Source of the DNA: Adiantum capillus-veneris
Taxonomy: Eukaryota > Streptophyta > Polypodiopsida > Polypodiales > Pteridaceae
NCBI GenBank assembly: GCA_014529385.2
Contig: CM043962.1
Span: 121,913,970-121,977,969 of the forward strand
Direction: 5' to 3'
DNA length: 64,000 nucleotides
Part shown: positions 20,996 to 31,633 of the stretch, one piece after another
Layout: every line of letters starts with the position of its first letter
Numbering within the stretch: the stretch's first letter is position 1
Program-made: the position numbers and the translations under genes
Notes under the pieces: model-generated
Told to the model about the DNA's origin: nothing
Seen by the model: only the letters and a program-made list of their open reading frames with translations
The model's database searches: none

Positions 20996-23950
20996 TTGAG
21001 GGCATCACTCTCCGCCAAGGCTTACCAGACGGGATGCAAGGCATGCTACTTAGGTGGATTCAATTCTATCTCCTCGTGAATTACGCTTCCGCTATCACAG
21101 TTGCAACTGTGTCACACAGACAGACTAAAAAAGGGATTGTTTAATATGATTACGAGTTACTATCAACATACAAAAACACTAAAAGGAACCGAACTCTAGG
21201 ACTTACTTTACGGGCAAAGTGCCGATGCTAAGTCGTCCTCATACAATCACGATCCCTACATGGTAGGTGGGTCGGAATGAGTTTTCTGTGGAATGCTTAT
21301 ACGATAAGCTGCAATTTAGACATACGATGCGTAAGAGGACACAGCTTGCGTACACGCTCTAAAAACTTAAGGAAAGTTCCTCAGCCCAACACGCTCATGT
21401 TCTCTCTCTCTTTCTCTGTCTCTTTAAGGGAATAGTGCAAATCGTCTAGGAAGCTTTTGATACATGTTTTGCTCGTGAGTCAGCCTAAGCCACGGTGCTC
21501 TATCTCTCAGCTAAAACGTGACTAAGATGTTACTCAAAATAGTCTTCATCGGTTTGTCACTAATTTTCATAATGGATATGCACCACACACGCTGGCTAAG
21601 AGCCATTGTGAAATATCGGGTAAGACCCAATTGTTGGTATTCCTTGGATGATTGTTCTCAAAATCGAACAGCTCTACAAGGAAGTACACATCGATGTTAC
21701 TGGGCAAGCAAGAATCTTGTCATTACGAATGTCTAGGGTGTCATTTTTGCACTACATGTTTTCAGTGCGACACTCAAGTTGAGTTTTTGATAATCTTCAA
21801 CTCACAGCAGCTGATCTCTACCAAAAAGTATCGATGCAACAATCAGTTGAGATACCATGGCTATCCATAAGAGCTAGGCATTTCACTTTTGTTGTTTTCC
21901 AGCTCCTTCTATAGCACTACAGAGTGTCGATGGACATACTGTTTTGGGATACGACCCCGCGGATGCTTACTAAGTCACCCCATAGGCATTGAGGATCATA
22001 GTTTGATCTATTTCCATTGCACTTTCAAGGAAAGAAGTACACAATCTACCAGGGGGACTGGACAACTACAACTTTTCAAGATGATTTTCATCATTCTGTA
22101 CACGGTTAACTATGTTGGTTACCGTTACTTGCTAGTTGAACAGTTTCTACAAAGGGTCTTACCAAGTGGTTGGACTACGTAGGTTCTACCCAATGGTTTT
22201 GGATTTCGAAGGCAACACCCAGGGTTTCCAACACAATGTCGCTTGGTTTTTTCACACATGGGAGATGTACTCCTCTGCATTTGAATACGGGTAAGTGAAC
22301 ATTCAGTTCAATCTCCAGGTACGCATCTATTGATTTGGTGTTATTCCAGTTTTTACTATGCATTGCTTGGTTTTTTCAAGTCATTTAAATACGCTTGAAT
22401 ATTTTAGGGCCATGCCAAGGTCATATCAAAACAAGTATTTTGGGCCGTAGTGTCCAAAGTACATTATGTTGTTATGAATCCACTTATAGGATTCGATTTG
22501 GCACATGTTGTCACATGGGATACAACATGGTCTAGGAACTCAAGGAGTTCGGTTTAGCCAGTGTGGAGCAATGAATGAGGGTCCCTCTCACTCTTGTTGT
22601 AGAGTGTTTAGAGTTATCTCCACACACAAGTACATCTTGTACTTGCAGGATGTTCTTTCTTTTTTAGTCATCCTTAGTTGAGACATATTCCACATGTGGC
22701 GAATATGAGTCTCTGGGACTGACATTGGCGCCCACTATTTCAAATATGTGTCACGACAAAGTCCCTAGGTGCTGGTTACATCTGTTTTCTAGACCATTTT
22801 CAGCACAACATATCAGGAGCAATTTCATGGCAAAAAATTGTCGGATACTTAGAATGACTTGTTCGGGTACAAGTGTTACTAAACAACATTACAGATGGTT
22901 GTTTATACATATAGCAAGGCTCTAAATTGTTAATGAAAAAGTTTCATTGTCTGTACCTAGAAGTGATCAATGTTTCACCTTCTATTATGGTTTAGACGTT
23001 TCAGCAAGGCTTGCAAAAGATTGCAATTGAAAGTATTTAGTTTCTTTTACATTCCTTTTTAATGTGTGCTAGGCGGATCACATTTGCCATAAGTATTGGC
23101 AAGGATCACCATGGATATACAGGTTCAAATCTGTTTTTTGCTAAATGCATGCACACTAGGTGTTATGGGCCCTAGTGTTTAGCAAAGACTGATTTGGAAC
23201 GGCATGCATATTCCTCAAGTTGTTGCTTGTGAAGCATTTTGCACTCTATATGCAGTATCTCTATGATATTATTTTTGGGTCTACTAATCACCAATAGAGG
23301 TCATGGCTCGGTTTGGGTGTTTGTGGATTTTTTTAAGACAACCACGATGGTTACTCCGGACATTGTTGATTCCTCATTAATGTTACACAATATTGTGATT
23401 CCCATTTACTAGTCAATCTGGGAAGACTGTCTGTAAACCGTGAGGGAAAACACATCTCAGTACTGTCAGTTATCCAAGGGGATAGGCAGATTACAAAGAT
23501 TAATCTTGGGCTAAAAGATATACAAAGTGCATACATTAGCACCAACCAATCCAATTAATAAGAATTTATTGCTCTTCTTGGAGTTTACTTACTATCAGTT
23601 AACGCATGTTAAGACTAGGTAGTCTCTTCATGTATAAGTCACGTTCTCAACCTTGACACTCATTAGGGTGGGATTGTTTACTGATGAAATTTGAGAACAA
23701 GTCAAGGACTTACACTTGGCTGATGAGTTGGGTCAGCAAGTTACTTTCACAAAAAGTGAAAAGCGGTACTCTTTCAGGTACATCTTTGTCGTGATAACTC
23801 GTTTAGCATGCTCATGTGCGTTCTAAATGGAGTCTACACACTAGATGGTTGTAAATGGACAACAATGGGAAAATCAAGTTGCTACTCTTGGTTTCATTGA
23901 ACCTCCTGCGGAACCGTGTTCCGGGAAACCGAACAGCTAGATCCATGAGG
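20996..23950. other. Decayed DNA between nested element and chromovirus end
   Basis: No intact gene is seen. It is probably the continuation of 11064-12985 before the Tat-type element inserted. The right end runs into a recognisable chromovirus C-terminus, so much of it may be a decayed pol, but I could not align domains. An LTR-end-plus-primer-site look-alike (GACTGACAT then TGGCGCCCAC) occurs at about 22715-22735, and an 8-bp perfect hairpin at 22629-22646. Confidence 0.35.
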
Positions 23951-24028
23951 GATGCCACTTGGGAAAACATTAGTGTTCTTAAGAAGAAGTTCTCCACTTT
24001 TGTTTTCGAGGACGAAAACTCTTCTTAA
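23951..24028 (+). pseudogene. Chromovirus pol C-terminus
   Basis: The last 25 codons read DATWENISVLKKKF, then FEDENSS and TAA. An ATWE motif at the end of a chromodomain, followed by a short L-K/F segment and an EDE ending, is characteristic of plant chromovirus pol. The upstream frame is broken. The stop overlaps the polypurine tract, as is usual in this group. Confidence 0.65.
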
Positions 24029-24360
24029 GGGGGGAGTAATGTCAGGACACCGGCAAGGCCGGACTAGACAAGGGCAGGGCCGGGCTAGGCGGAGTGGAAT
24101 GGGGAGTCCAACTAGGGAAAAGGGCCAAGGGCTTGCCTATATAATGGGTGGTTGGGTGGTGGACTCTCAGGCTCTAGCTTCCCTTTACACGCATGCACAC
24201 ACACACAAGTACATGCAAACTGCTCACGACCCTATCTATGATGAACGCATCTCCTTGGAACCGACGCAAATGAACTGCAACAGCAAGGGAGAATTGACAG
24301 ATCCAGCTACAAATGGCACCATGGCTCTCATAAAATCTTTTTGAAGACAAATATGCATAT
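24027..24360 (+). mobile_element. Chromovirus polypurine tract and LTR start
   Basis: AAGGGGGGAGTAA is followed by TGTCAGGACACC at 24040, the expected LTR edge. A TATA box (CTATATAATGG, about 24137) lies 100 bp inside. The outer LTR end and the 5' LTR were not found. Confidence 0.55.
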
Positions 24361-26280
24361 AGGTAGGTGTATCAACATCTACTCATTTCTCTTTTGTTTA
24401 TCTTAATATGGGTTGAAATATGGGTGATATATAGAGGGATCTGATCTCGGGCATATTTTGTTCACTAGTCCCCTGCTGGGTTTCATTGGTAGTGCCAAGA
24501 TGGCCTAGAGCTCATGTAGAACGCCTCTTTGCTGAATTTATTTGATAGTGGTTGATTTTATCTTGCCCTACATATTGCGATAAATGATGTTTTGCTGGCT
24601 TGCTCTCAAAGATAGTTGTTTACAGTTCGGTCAAATCTACCTTAACTACCCTGATATTCATTTGTTGGCAGACTATCCAAATTGGATAAATATTCTAACC
24701 TAATGTCGATAGGATACATGTGTTGAATAAATTTTCCACCTACAATTGACATCCTCTTTAATGGGACTTCAACTATGGCCTTAGCTAGACGGCATGAGGT
24801 TGTTTTTGCAGAATATCATTGATTCTCATATGCATACTTAGGTGTCTTCACCACACTCCACTAGCACACTTCATAAATTATACAGTATCTCATCGGATTG
24901 CTTAATATGCTTTCTCATTATAAAAAGTGACAAAAACGTTGTATCTAAAGCTTGGCGGTAGTACCTTTTGTTGTATGACCACAACATAAAGAAGGAAATT
25001 TTTTTAACATAGAAGTTAAATTGCAGGCAAAGGATCTACAGAGATTGTAATCAAGTTTCTTTACTTTTGGATAGAGTTAAGAAGATCTTTGCAGATTTTG
25101 AAACTTGAATCTGGGATCTTCAATATTGTCTGGATAAATCATAGCTTTAAAATACAAGCTTGTCTCTTGCTTTTATGGCATTATTCTCCTTCTTATTCTA
25201 AGACTTATTTTAACTTATAAAGGTAAGTATACGCTGGTGGTCCTGAACACAAAGCTCTTTTACTTCTATCTTTTTATGCAGGAACTCACTTTTGATGAAG
25301 GTAAGTATATAGTGGTAAATTCACAATTGAAAAATTATTTTTGATGCTATAATTTACTTTGAAAGTTGTCCAAAGATTGTTAAAAGAGCCTTAATCCTCA
25401 AGTGGGGGTCTCAAATGAGATGGCATTAGAATGGACTTTTGAGAATGGATCCAATAGGAGGTGCTGTCCGATTTTTTTGGGAAATAAATGATAAAAATAT
25501 TATCATAAATGACTCATTTAATCCATGTTATGTTGTTAGTTTTGTTGTAATTTTTGACACCGATAACAAGGGGAGGTAGTCGTTGACACCTGTCTTCCCA
25601 AGTAATGTCAGTTCTGACAGGCTTGTGTTTCTTGGATGGTGACAGGTAAGAGGTTTCCTCCTTGGGATTACAACCACAACTACAACAATAACAGATGATC
25701 ACCCATTGTCCATTTATTTGTATAATTGATTGATAGCCCTTATATATGTTTCTTTGATAATCTCATTGTATATGTCAATGTCTAGTCTATATGTCAATTG
25801 TAATCGTATCTCTATCAATTTTAAAGACTATTTCTTATGTAATGTAGACATAGTTCTTGGCTATTATATACACTTTGTCTGGTTTCTATTCCCATTGTGT
25901 GATTCAATAGTTTGTAAAATCAAACTATTATTAGATAATCATTATTAGATAGCCACCTCGCTAAACTAGCATATCAAGACAACTATGGCTTTGTAATAGA
26001 TCACATCATATCAAATGTGTCATTTTTGGATTCATGCCATCATTGAGAGGCATAGAGTGGCTACTACCAAGATCCTCATAGAGTAGAAGATTGAGGCCTT
26101 GAGTCATAGGCCTACGATACACTTCATGTGATATCATTGTTGGTTAGGTTGTTTGGTATTTTGATTATTTTTCTTTTTAGTCTTTTCATGCCGTGATACG
26201 GATCATATGATCATGATAATGTAACCTCTTTTAGTCTCAGTGGTCTTTAAGGCCTTTTGTAGACATTAATAAGCATTTCA
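24361..26280. other. AT-rich non-coding stretch
   Basis: No gene, RNA or repeat family is recognised. Reading frames are short and carry no domain signatures. Confidence 0.4.
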
Positions 26281-26287
26281 TCTCGTT

Positions 26288-26324
<37 letters not shown>

Positions 26325-26477
26325 TGATGGAAATAAACACACACATGCACACTCTTTGATTGCAAGAGAGAGAACTAGAGAGAGAAATACCTATCATGCT
26401 CAAGGAGGGAGGAGGGAGTGAGCCAAAGGGAGCCACAAGGAGGAGGGGTGATTCTCTCAGGGTCTGGAGGAGGGGTG

Positions 26478-26539
<62 letters not shown>

Positions 26540-26545
26540 ATCAAC

Positions 26546-26592
<47 letters not shown>

Positions 26593-26775
26593 GAAACACC
26601 CAATTTTTGTGGACACCACTTACGTGATGCACCTCGGTCGCATAAGCAATGGCCATTTATTTTAAAGGTGTCTCTAAAACCTCCCTTCCCCCTCTTAAGT
26701 AATGTTACAAGAAAGAGAAAACAATCATTCAAGAGTATCAATCTATTGGTACAGGAAGAATAACATCACCAAAGA

Positions 26776-26831
<56 letters not shown>

Positions 26832-26832
26832 T
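26288..26832. repeat. TC and CA microsatellite cluster
   Basis: TC arrays lie at about 26288-26320, 26479-26536 and 26780-26810. Each of the last two is followed by a CA array (about 26550-26591 and 26811-26831). The repeated TC-then-CA order matches the cluster at 10.3 kb. Long open frames across it are repeat artefacts. Confidence 0.9.
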
Positions 26833-26839
26833 TTAGGGA

Positions 26840-28180
26840 GATCAAGTTGTAATACATCATATCAAGTAAAAACACAACCTTACATGTCAAGCCAAAGAGA
26901 AATCCTAGAAAATACTTTCAATTAGATGAGATTCTCACTTTAATTATCCTTGAGTGTCTTTGCTACGTGACATCTTGTAGCCATGGTGTACCTTGGCGCT
27001 CTTATTACAACCTACCAATGTCACATTGAAATGTTAGTAGATGAGTAGGGGCTACCAGCTGGGGTAAAATCAATTAAAAAAGGGAATCTAAGTTGATGCG
27101 AGGTAGAGGCGACCGATTAAATAGGGGATGAGCAGCGAGGTGCCGCGCCTGTCGAGGCACAGATGTAGCTTCGAAGAAAGCCTCCAAGGCGCCCGTCGAT
27201 GCTGAAGACAAACGAGCAGCGGTTAGATGCTGAATTGATTGTCAGGCGCACAGATCATGCTCATTTTTTTCAATATAAGGCTTCCACTTCCAAGCAACTT
27301 CAGGTCGGTGGTTGGTTGGCTATAGCTATACTCATTAGGCTTAGCTTCTGTACGTGTGTGTTCGATTCCATCCTCTCCCTTTTAGAGAAATTAAGTGACT
27401 TCAAGCCTCACGAAGGCTAAGAGTGTGGGCCATGAGGATGGTTGGGAGGAATCTTGTGAAAGTAGGAATAAAAAAATTGGAGTTGCCAGTAGATGAGTAG
27501 GTTAGGAGAGTCAAAGTTAACAATAATACACACATACGTGACATGCATGGCACTTGAGTATGATGGGAAGTAAGGTTAATGATATATGAGTAGTTATGGA
27601 GTGGTTGCAAAATTGGAGAAGCTGTGGGGCTCAACAATGTATGTAGATTTCCAATTAACATACAGGAAGACTCGAAGAGCATGGAAAAAGAGGGCTCATT
27701 TGTAATCAAGGGAAAGACGTGAGTCAATGTGGTGAAGGAGATGGAAAGAGATGAGGGGGACCTGTGCAAGCATGATGTGAGCAGCCTACGGCCTAGTATT
27801 TGTCTACAAATACTATGGTTGAGGGTAAACCATAGTGACATGATAGTGTTATGGTGATCCTCACGAGTCACTAGTAGGATAGCTCACTTTGGCAAAAATG
27901 GGTAGTACAGAAATGGGCATCATTACCATTAAAGAGACGTTCTTGGAGCCAAGTTTGTCAATAGCAATTGATTAAAGTAGTTTAAAAGAAAATTTTGGAG
28001 ATATCTATAGACTTAGCTAGTAGGTCCCGAAAACTACTTTTTCTGGGGCGAATTAAGGCGAATCACTGTAGATGCCAAGAAAACTCCAGGAACCGAAATG
28101 AAGGCGAGCCAAGCGCTCTGGCATGTGTCAGGATAGTTGGCGTTGGTTATTGCTGGGCACAAATACGTGTTGCTGGTCGT
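26840..28180. other. Non-coding stretch upstream of the HUH gene
   Basis: I see no supported gene. A 156-codon minus-strand frame (27871-27401) is rich in Ser, Thr and Leu and has no recognisable motif. Any left end of the HUH transposon could lie here, but no terminal repeat was found. Confidence 0.35.
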
Positions 28181-28190
28181 TTTATAAGAC
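28181..28190 (+). promoter_or_regulatory. TATA box of the HUH gene
   Basis: TTTATAAGAC is followed about 30-40 bp later by a GC-rich leader and then the predicted 5'-UTR exon. The spacing to the splice donor at 28290 leaves a short first exon. Confidence 0.45.
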
Positions 28191-28289
28191 TGCGAATGCT
28201 CTTACTGAGTGCTCGGGATCTCCGTTGGGAGCTGCTTCAGCTGGTTTTCTGTGCGCACGCGACTGCCTGTTGAATCGAAGCACAACGAG

Positions 28290-28403
28290 GTAAGTTCTGC
28301 TGTGTATTTTTGTTTACGGACGCGATTGTCTGCTGAATTGAAGCACAAGGAGCTCAGTGCGTGTTGTTCTGTCTGTATTGTGCTGTGTATTTTTGTTTAA
28401 TAG
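28290..28403 (+). other. Predicted 5'-UTR intron of the HUH gene
   Basis: The donor CGAG|GTAAGT is a perfect plant consensus. The acceptor is a T-rich tract followed by TTTAATAG|AAAGG. The intron is 114 bp and ends 8 bp before the candidate ATG at 28412. An imperfect tandem repeat (about 28257-28289 and 28320-28352) straddles the donor. Confidence 0.45.
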
Positions 28404-28411
28404 AAAGGGCT

Positions 28412-29317
28412 ATGGTTCGACTCAAAGCAGAGGCCCGCTGCAGACAGAGTGCAAATGAGGGTAATATATCAAAAAAATGAAAAAGGGATGGGGTTGAGTC
28501 ATTGCCAGCTCGTAGTTGGAGGTCTGTGAAGCCGAAAAGCTGTAGGCTCATGGAGGTTAGTGTTACGGTGTCTGTAGGAGGTTCAGATATTGATGTAGCT
28601 TTGTTAGCTTCCATGCATGCATTCCTTGAAAGGGAGACAGCTGCTGGTCTTTGTGCTATCGAAAGAGGCGGCACTCTTTTTCACTTGCACTTCCAGATGG
28701 TGATGGGGCTTTGGACTAGCTCCTTGGTCGCAGCAAATAGGAAAGTAAAGCAGTACTTGGGGTGGGACAAGGCTGTGCCTGCAGGTGGGATGGTCCTTTG
28801 CCGTGCTTTGAAGCAACGTAATATGCATACTTTCGAGGGTATGCTTGGCTACTGCTTGAAGGACCAAGACCAGCCGTATTTTCGAGTGGTCATGCATAAT
28901 ATTCATGCAGATGAGATCAACAAGGGCATCGAGTTGTATAGCTTATATGGCGGCGGAGACTTGAAGAAAAAAGTTTGTTTGACGCCCGCGAATATCTTTG
29001 ATAGGACATATATGTTCTGGAAGTTTAGATTGGGACATCCATTGGGAAATGATTTCTTATCGACCGTGCACAAAATGCTAAAAACTGGGAATTACTATCC
29101 GTCATCGGCATGGGTCACACCCTATCAAGGCCGGGGGATGCAATTAGGCAAGACAAAAGCTCTATGTAGATGCATGGTTTATCCATCGACCACAACATAC
29201 CAAGATGTTGCTAGCATCTTCATCAACAATGATGAATGTGGTACAACTCACCCACGCGCTGACTGGTTCCACTCTCGGTGGCAAGGAATTGAGAGGTATG
29301 TTCATGAATATGCATAG
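28412..29317 (+). CDS. Replitron-like HUH endonuclease (Rep)
   Basis: The protein looks like a single-strand endonuclease that nicks DNA through a tyrosine to drive rolling-circle-like transposition. Visible motifs are IERGGTLFHLHFQMV, an HUH motif His-Leu-His followed by Gln (28682-28696), and MLGYCLKDQDQPYF with the candidate catalytic Tyr (28850) and Lys. A basic, aromatic C-terminal part follows (RTYMFWKFRLGHPLGNDF). ERGG plus HxHxQ plus YxxK fits the replitron group of eukaryotic HUH transposons better than Helitron Rep, since no helicase follows. The first ATG is 28412, but a TGA in an A-rich tract (28478-28480) interrupts that frame. The next in-frame ATG is 28550, which still precedes the HUH motif. 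TAG 29315-29317 ends the frame. Confidence 0.6.
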
Positions 29318-29839
29318 GAATGGTTCTGATTCTGCATTTCGCTAATCGAGAGTCTTCTCAACAATCCAGCAAGCGTGCCAACTAATCGCGAAGATAACTT
29401 TAGTGAACAAAATCGGAATGATGGGGATGATGATACCGACGGAGGGAGCCCACAGATAGGCGATGACTATATCCCGTTGGTCCAGACGAACTTGCTGGAC
29501 ACGATGACAGAGACGCAAGTAGATGAGTCACTGGATGAAATCGAGGATCCACGATTGGACAAGATCGAGGAGATGGTCGCATAAATTTTGCACGAAGTGT
29601 CTAGGAATCGAGCGGAGGGTTATGCAGTTGTTCGATCTGATGTCTTGGATGCAATACATAGATTAAAGGACACAATTGATGAACGCGAGACAAATGTCGC
29701 TGATATCCAGGTTTCTAAGCTAGAGGAGCAGATCTTGGTACTGCGTGCTGAGGTATCAAAGTTGAAAACGCAGCTCAGCAAGTTGAATGCACTCTTATGT
29801 AGGCTTGCGAACTTGCTAAACAGACATCTCGTTGACTAG
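29318..29839 (+). pseudogene. C-terminal extension of the HUH gene with coiled coil
   Basis: The reading frame of the HUH protein continues without any frameshift to TAG 29837-29839, broken only by nonsense codons (29315, 29327 and 29582). The segment holds an acidic stretch (NDGDDDTDGG), a DEIEDPRLDKIEE region, and then a clear leucine-rich heptad coiled coil (KLEEQILVLRAEVSKLKTQL). This suggests the original protein had about 475 residues and could dimerise through its tail. Nonsense-only decay suggests modest age. Alternatively this tail belongs to a separate reading frame of the same element. Confidence 0.5.
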
Positions 29840-31184
29840 AGTCTCAACATGTGAAGAAATATCAGTACACGTGCTGGCGATTTTGCAAGCTCACTCTCGA
29901 CACCTGTTGGGTTCTTTTGCTGCTGTGCATTTTGGTTGTTTACTACCAGCATCTACTCCCATTGACTGAGCTTATGTAACTATGCATCTGATAATTGAAT
30001 TTAGATAGTCATCTTGAGTATGAATACCATTGTCTTGGTGCAATCTGGTAATTATGTTTGAAAGTCAGCCGAATCTGCCAAAATGTTAACCTTATGTGTT
30101 TCGTGTTGTCGAGAGATACCTTCTGTGTGAACAAAGTCAAGCAATCCATTTCCTCTACAGTGAAATAAGAAAACATGGAATCTTGCTAATTAATTAATGT
30201 AACCTTGACATAGAGCCACCTAGTAGTAGGCTAAGAAGATTCTAAGATTACATTATTGGGAATCTAAGAAGATGCTCCTCAGCCTTCGAAGCAAAACTGG
30301 AGGGTCAGAAAAGGGTTGTCCCTTGTCGCGACAGGTGGTTGGGATTCCAATCTCGCTGTCGACTGTGGCAAGCGCAAGTGCAACGGGGCACCGAAAACAG
30401 GAGTGTTCTCCGCCAGCGGGTTGTTGCTGCTGGATGAGGAAGACCTTGCTGCAATGTGCAGCAATGGTGGTTGTGTGCGCGCGAACAGCAAATGCACGGA
30501 GGGCAGTTCCGATGCTGATAGCCTGATGGAGGGCATGTACAGTTCGGGGAGGGGTTTTGCTGCGGGGACATCGAAAGCAGAGAGAGTGACGCAAGGAGAT
30601 GGGGTGCGGGGCGATGGTAAGAGAGAGAAGTTATGTGTCATGGCAATGGCAAGAGACACAGACATATATATAGAGAGAGAGAGAGAGCCTGCGGCGGATC
30701 TTGTTTCTGTTCTCAATAATGCGCATGAACGAGGGCGAACAGTTTTTGTTTGCAGTCCTAAGGTTTCTAACTTTAGATTCGAGGAATCTCTGGGCCAAAT
30801 TAATGGATTTTAGTGATAGTAGACCGTAGAATGATTGATATGCATTATAATCAATATCTTTGTTTTGTTCATTTGATATGGAATTTGAATTTTATATCAT
30901 GGTGTGCAAGCATAATTATGGATCGAGATTCTTACTACGCCTTTTTGCCAAGGGTTAGGACGACACTCTTGAGGTATGTTTTATATATTTTACTTCATTG
31001 TTATGCTTCATTAATGTGTGGTACCAAGTTGCCCAATATAGATCAAATAAGAGTAGAAAAAACCCAAAAGATATTTGTGTCAAACCTTGCATAGAAAGAA
31101 GTTCTATTCGTAACGGATTGCCCTAAGTGCATCCTGTGGCACAGTGCCCTTTTGGGGTTTTTCTGGGCATACGTCCCTCATATG

Positions 31185-31220
<36 letters not shown>

Positions 31221-31633
31221 TGTTGGTGACCAAAATGAAAAGGGATGTTTGTGGCCAATACAAAGGCCTAAGGGCATGACTAAGTGATTTTTTGGCTTGA
31301 CTAAAATTACTTTCTTAAATTATTGGATAGAGATAGAGAGAGCGAGAAAGAGAGATCACCATGTGCATATATAAATTGCTCATAAAAGAGAGTAATCTAG
31401 TGGGAAAAATCCCATGTGCTTGCAAGGGATGTAAGTATAAAGTCTCTTGTAATTGATGGATTTGTAATGGTCACATCCGACAAGATGGAGTGTTTGATTG
31501 AATTTTATTAGAGAATCTTTGTTTATACTACTATAACTAGAATTGAGGGTAGGTCCAACATGTTGGCCTAGCCTCAACATTACTACAGGCACTGCAAAGA
31601 CAGAGATTATACAAAGGTAACCCTGCAGAGCCA
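29840..31633. other. Mixed non-coding stretch after the HUH gene
   Basis: From 30250 to 30700 the DNA is GC-richer and open on both strands (plus 30316-30813, minus 30716-30279), but neither product shows a known domain. The plus frame is more regular in composition, but this is not enough to call a gene. A short AG array lies at 31189-31218. The rest is AT-rich with nothing recognised. Confidence 0.35.

Noticed and set aside
27401-27871. 156-codon minus-strand frame
   Set aside because: Ser/Leu-rich without a motif, start context or promoter signal; not enough to call a gene.
28502-28549. TTG start of the HUH frame
   Set aside because: Non-ATG start; ATG 28412 (upstream, beyond a TGA) or ATG 28550 is more plausible in a plant gene.
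30279-30813. Overlapping frames on both strands in a GC-richer patch
   Set aside because: Both strands are open and neither product is recognised; I cannot choose between them.
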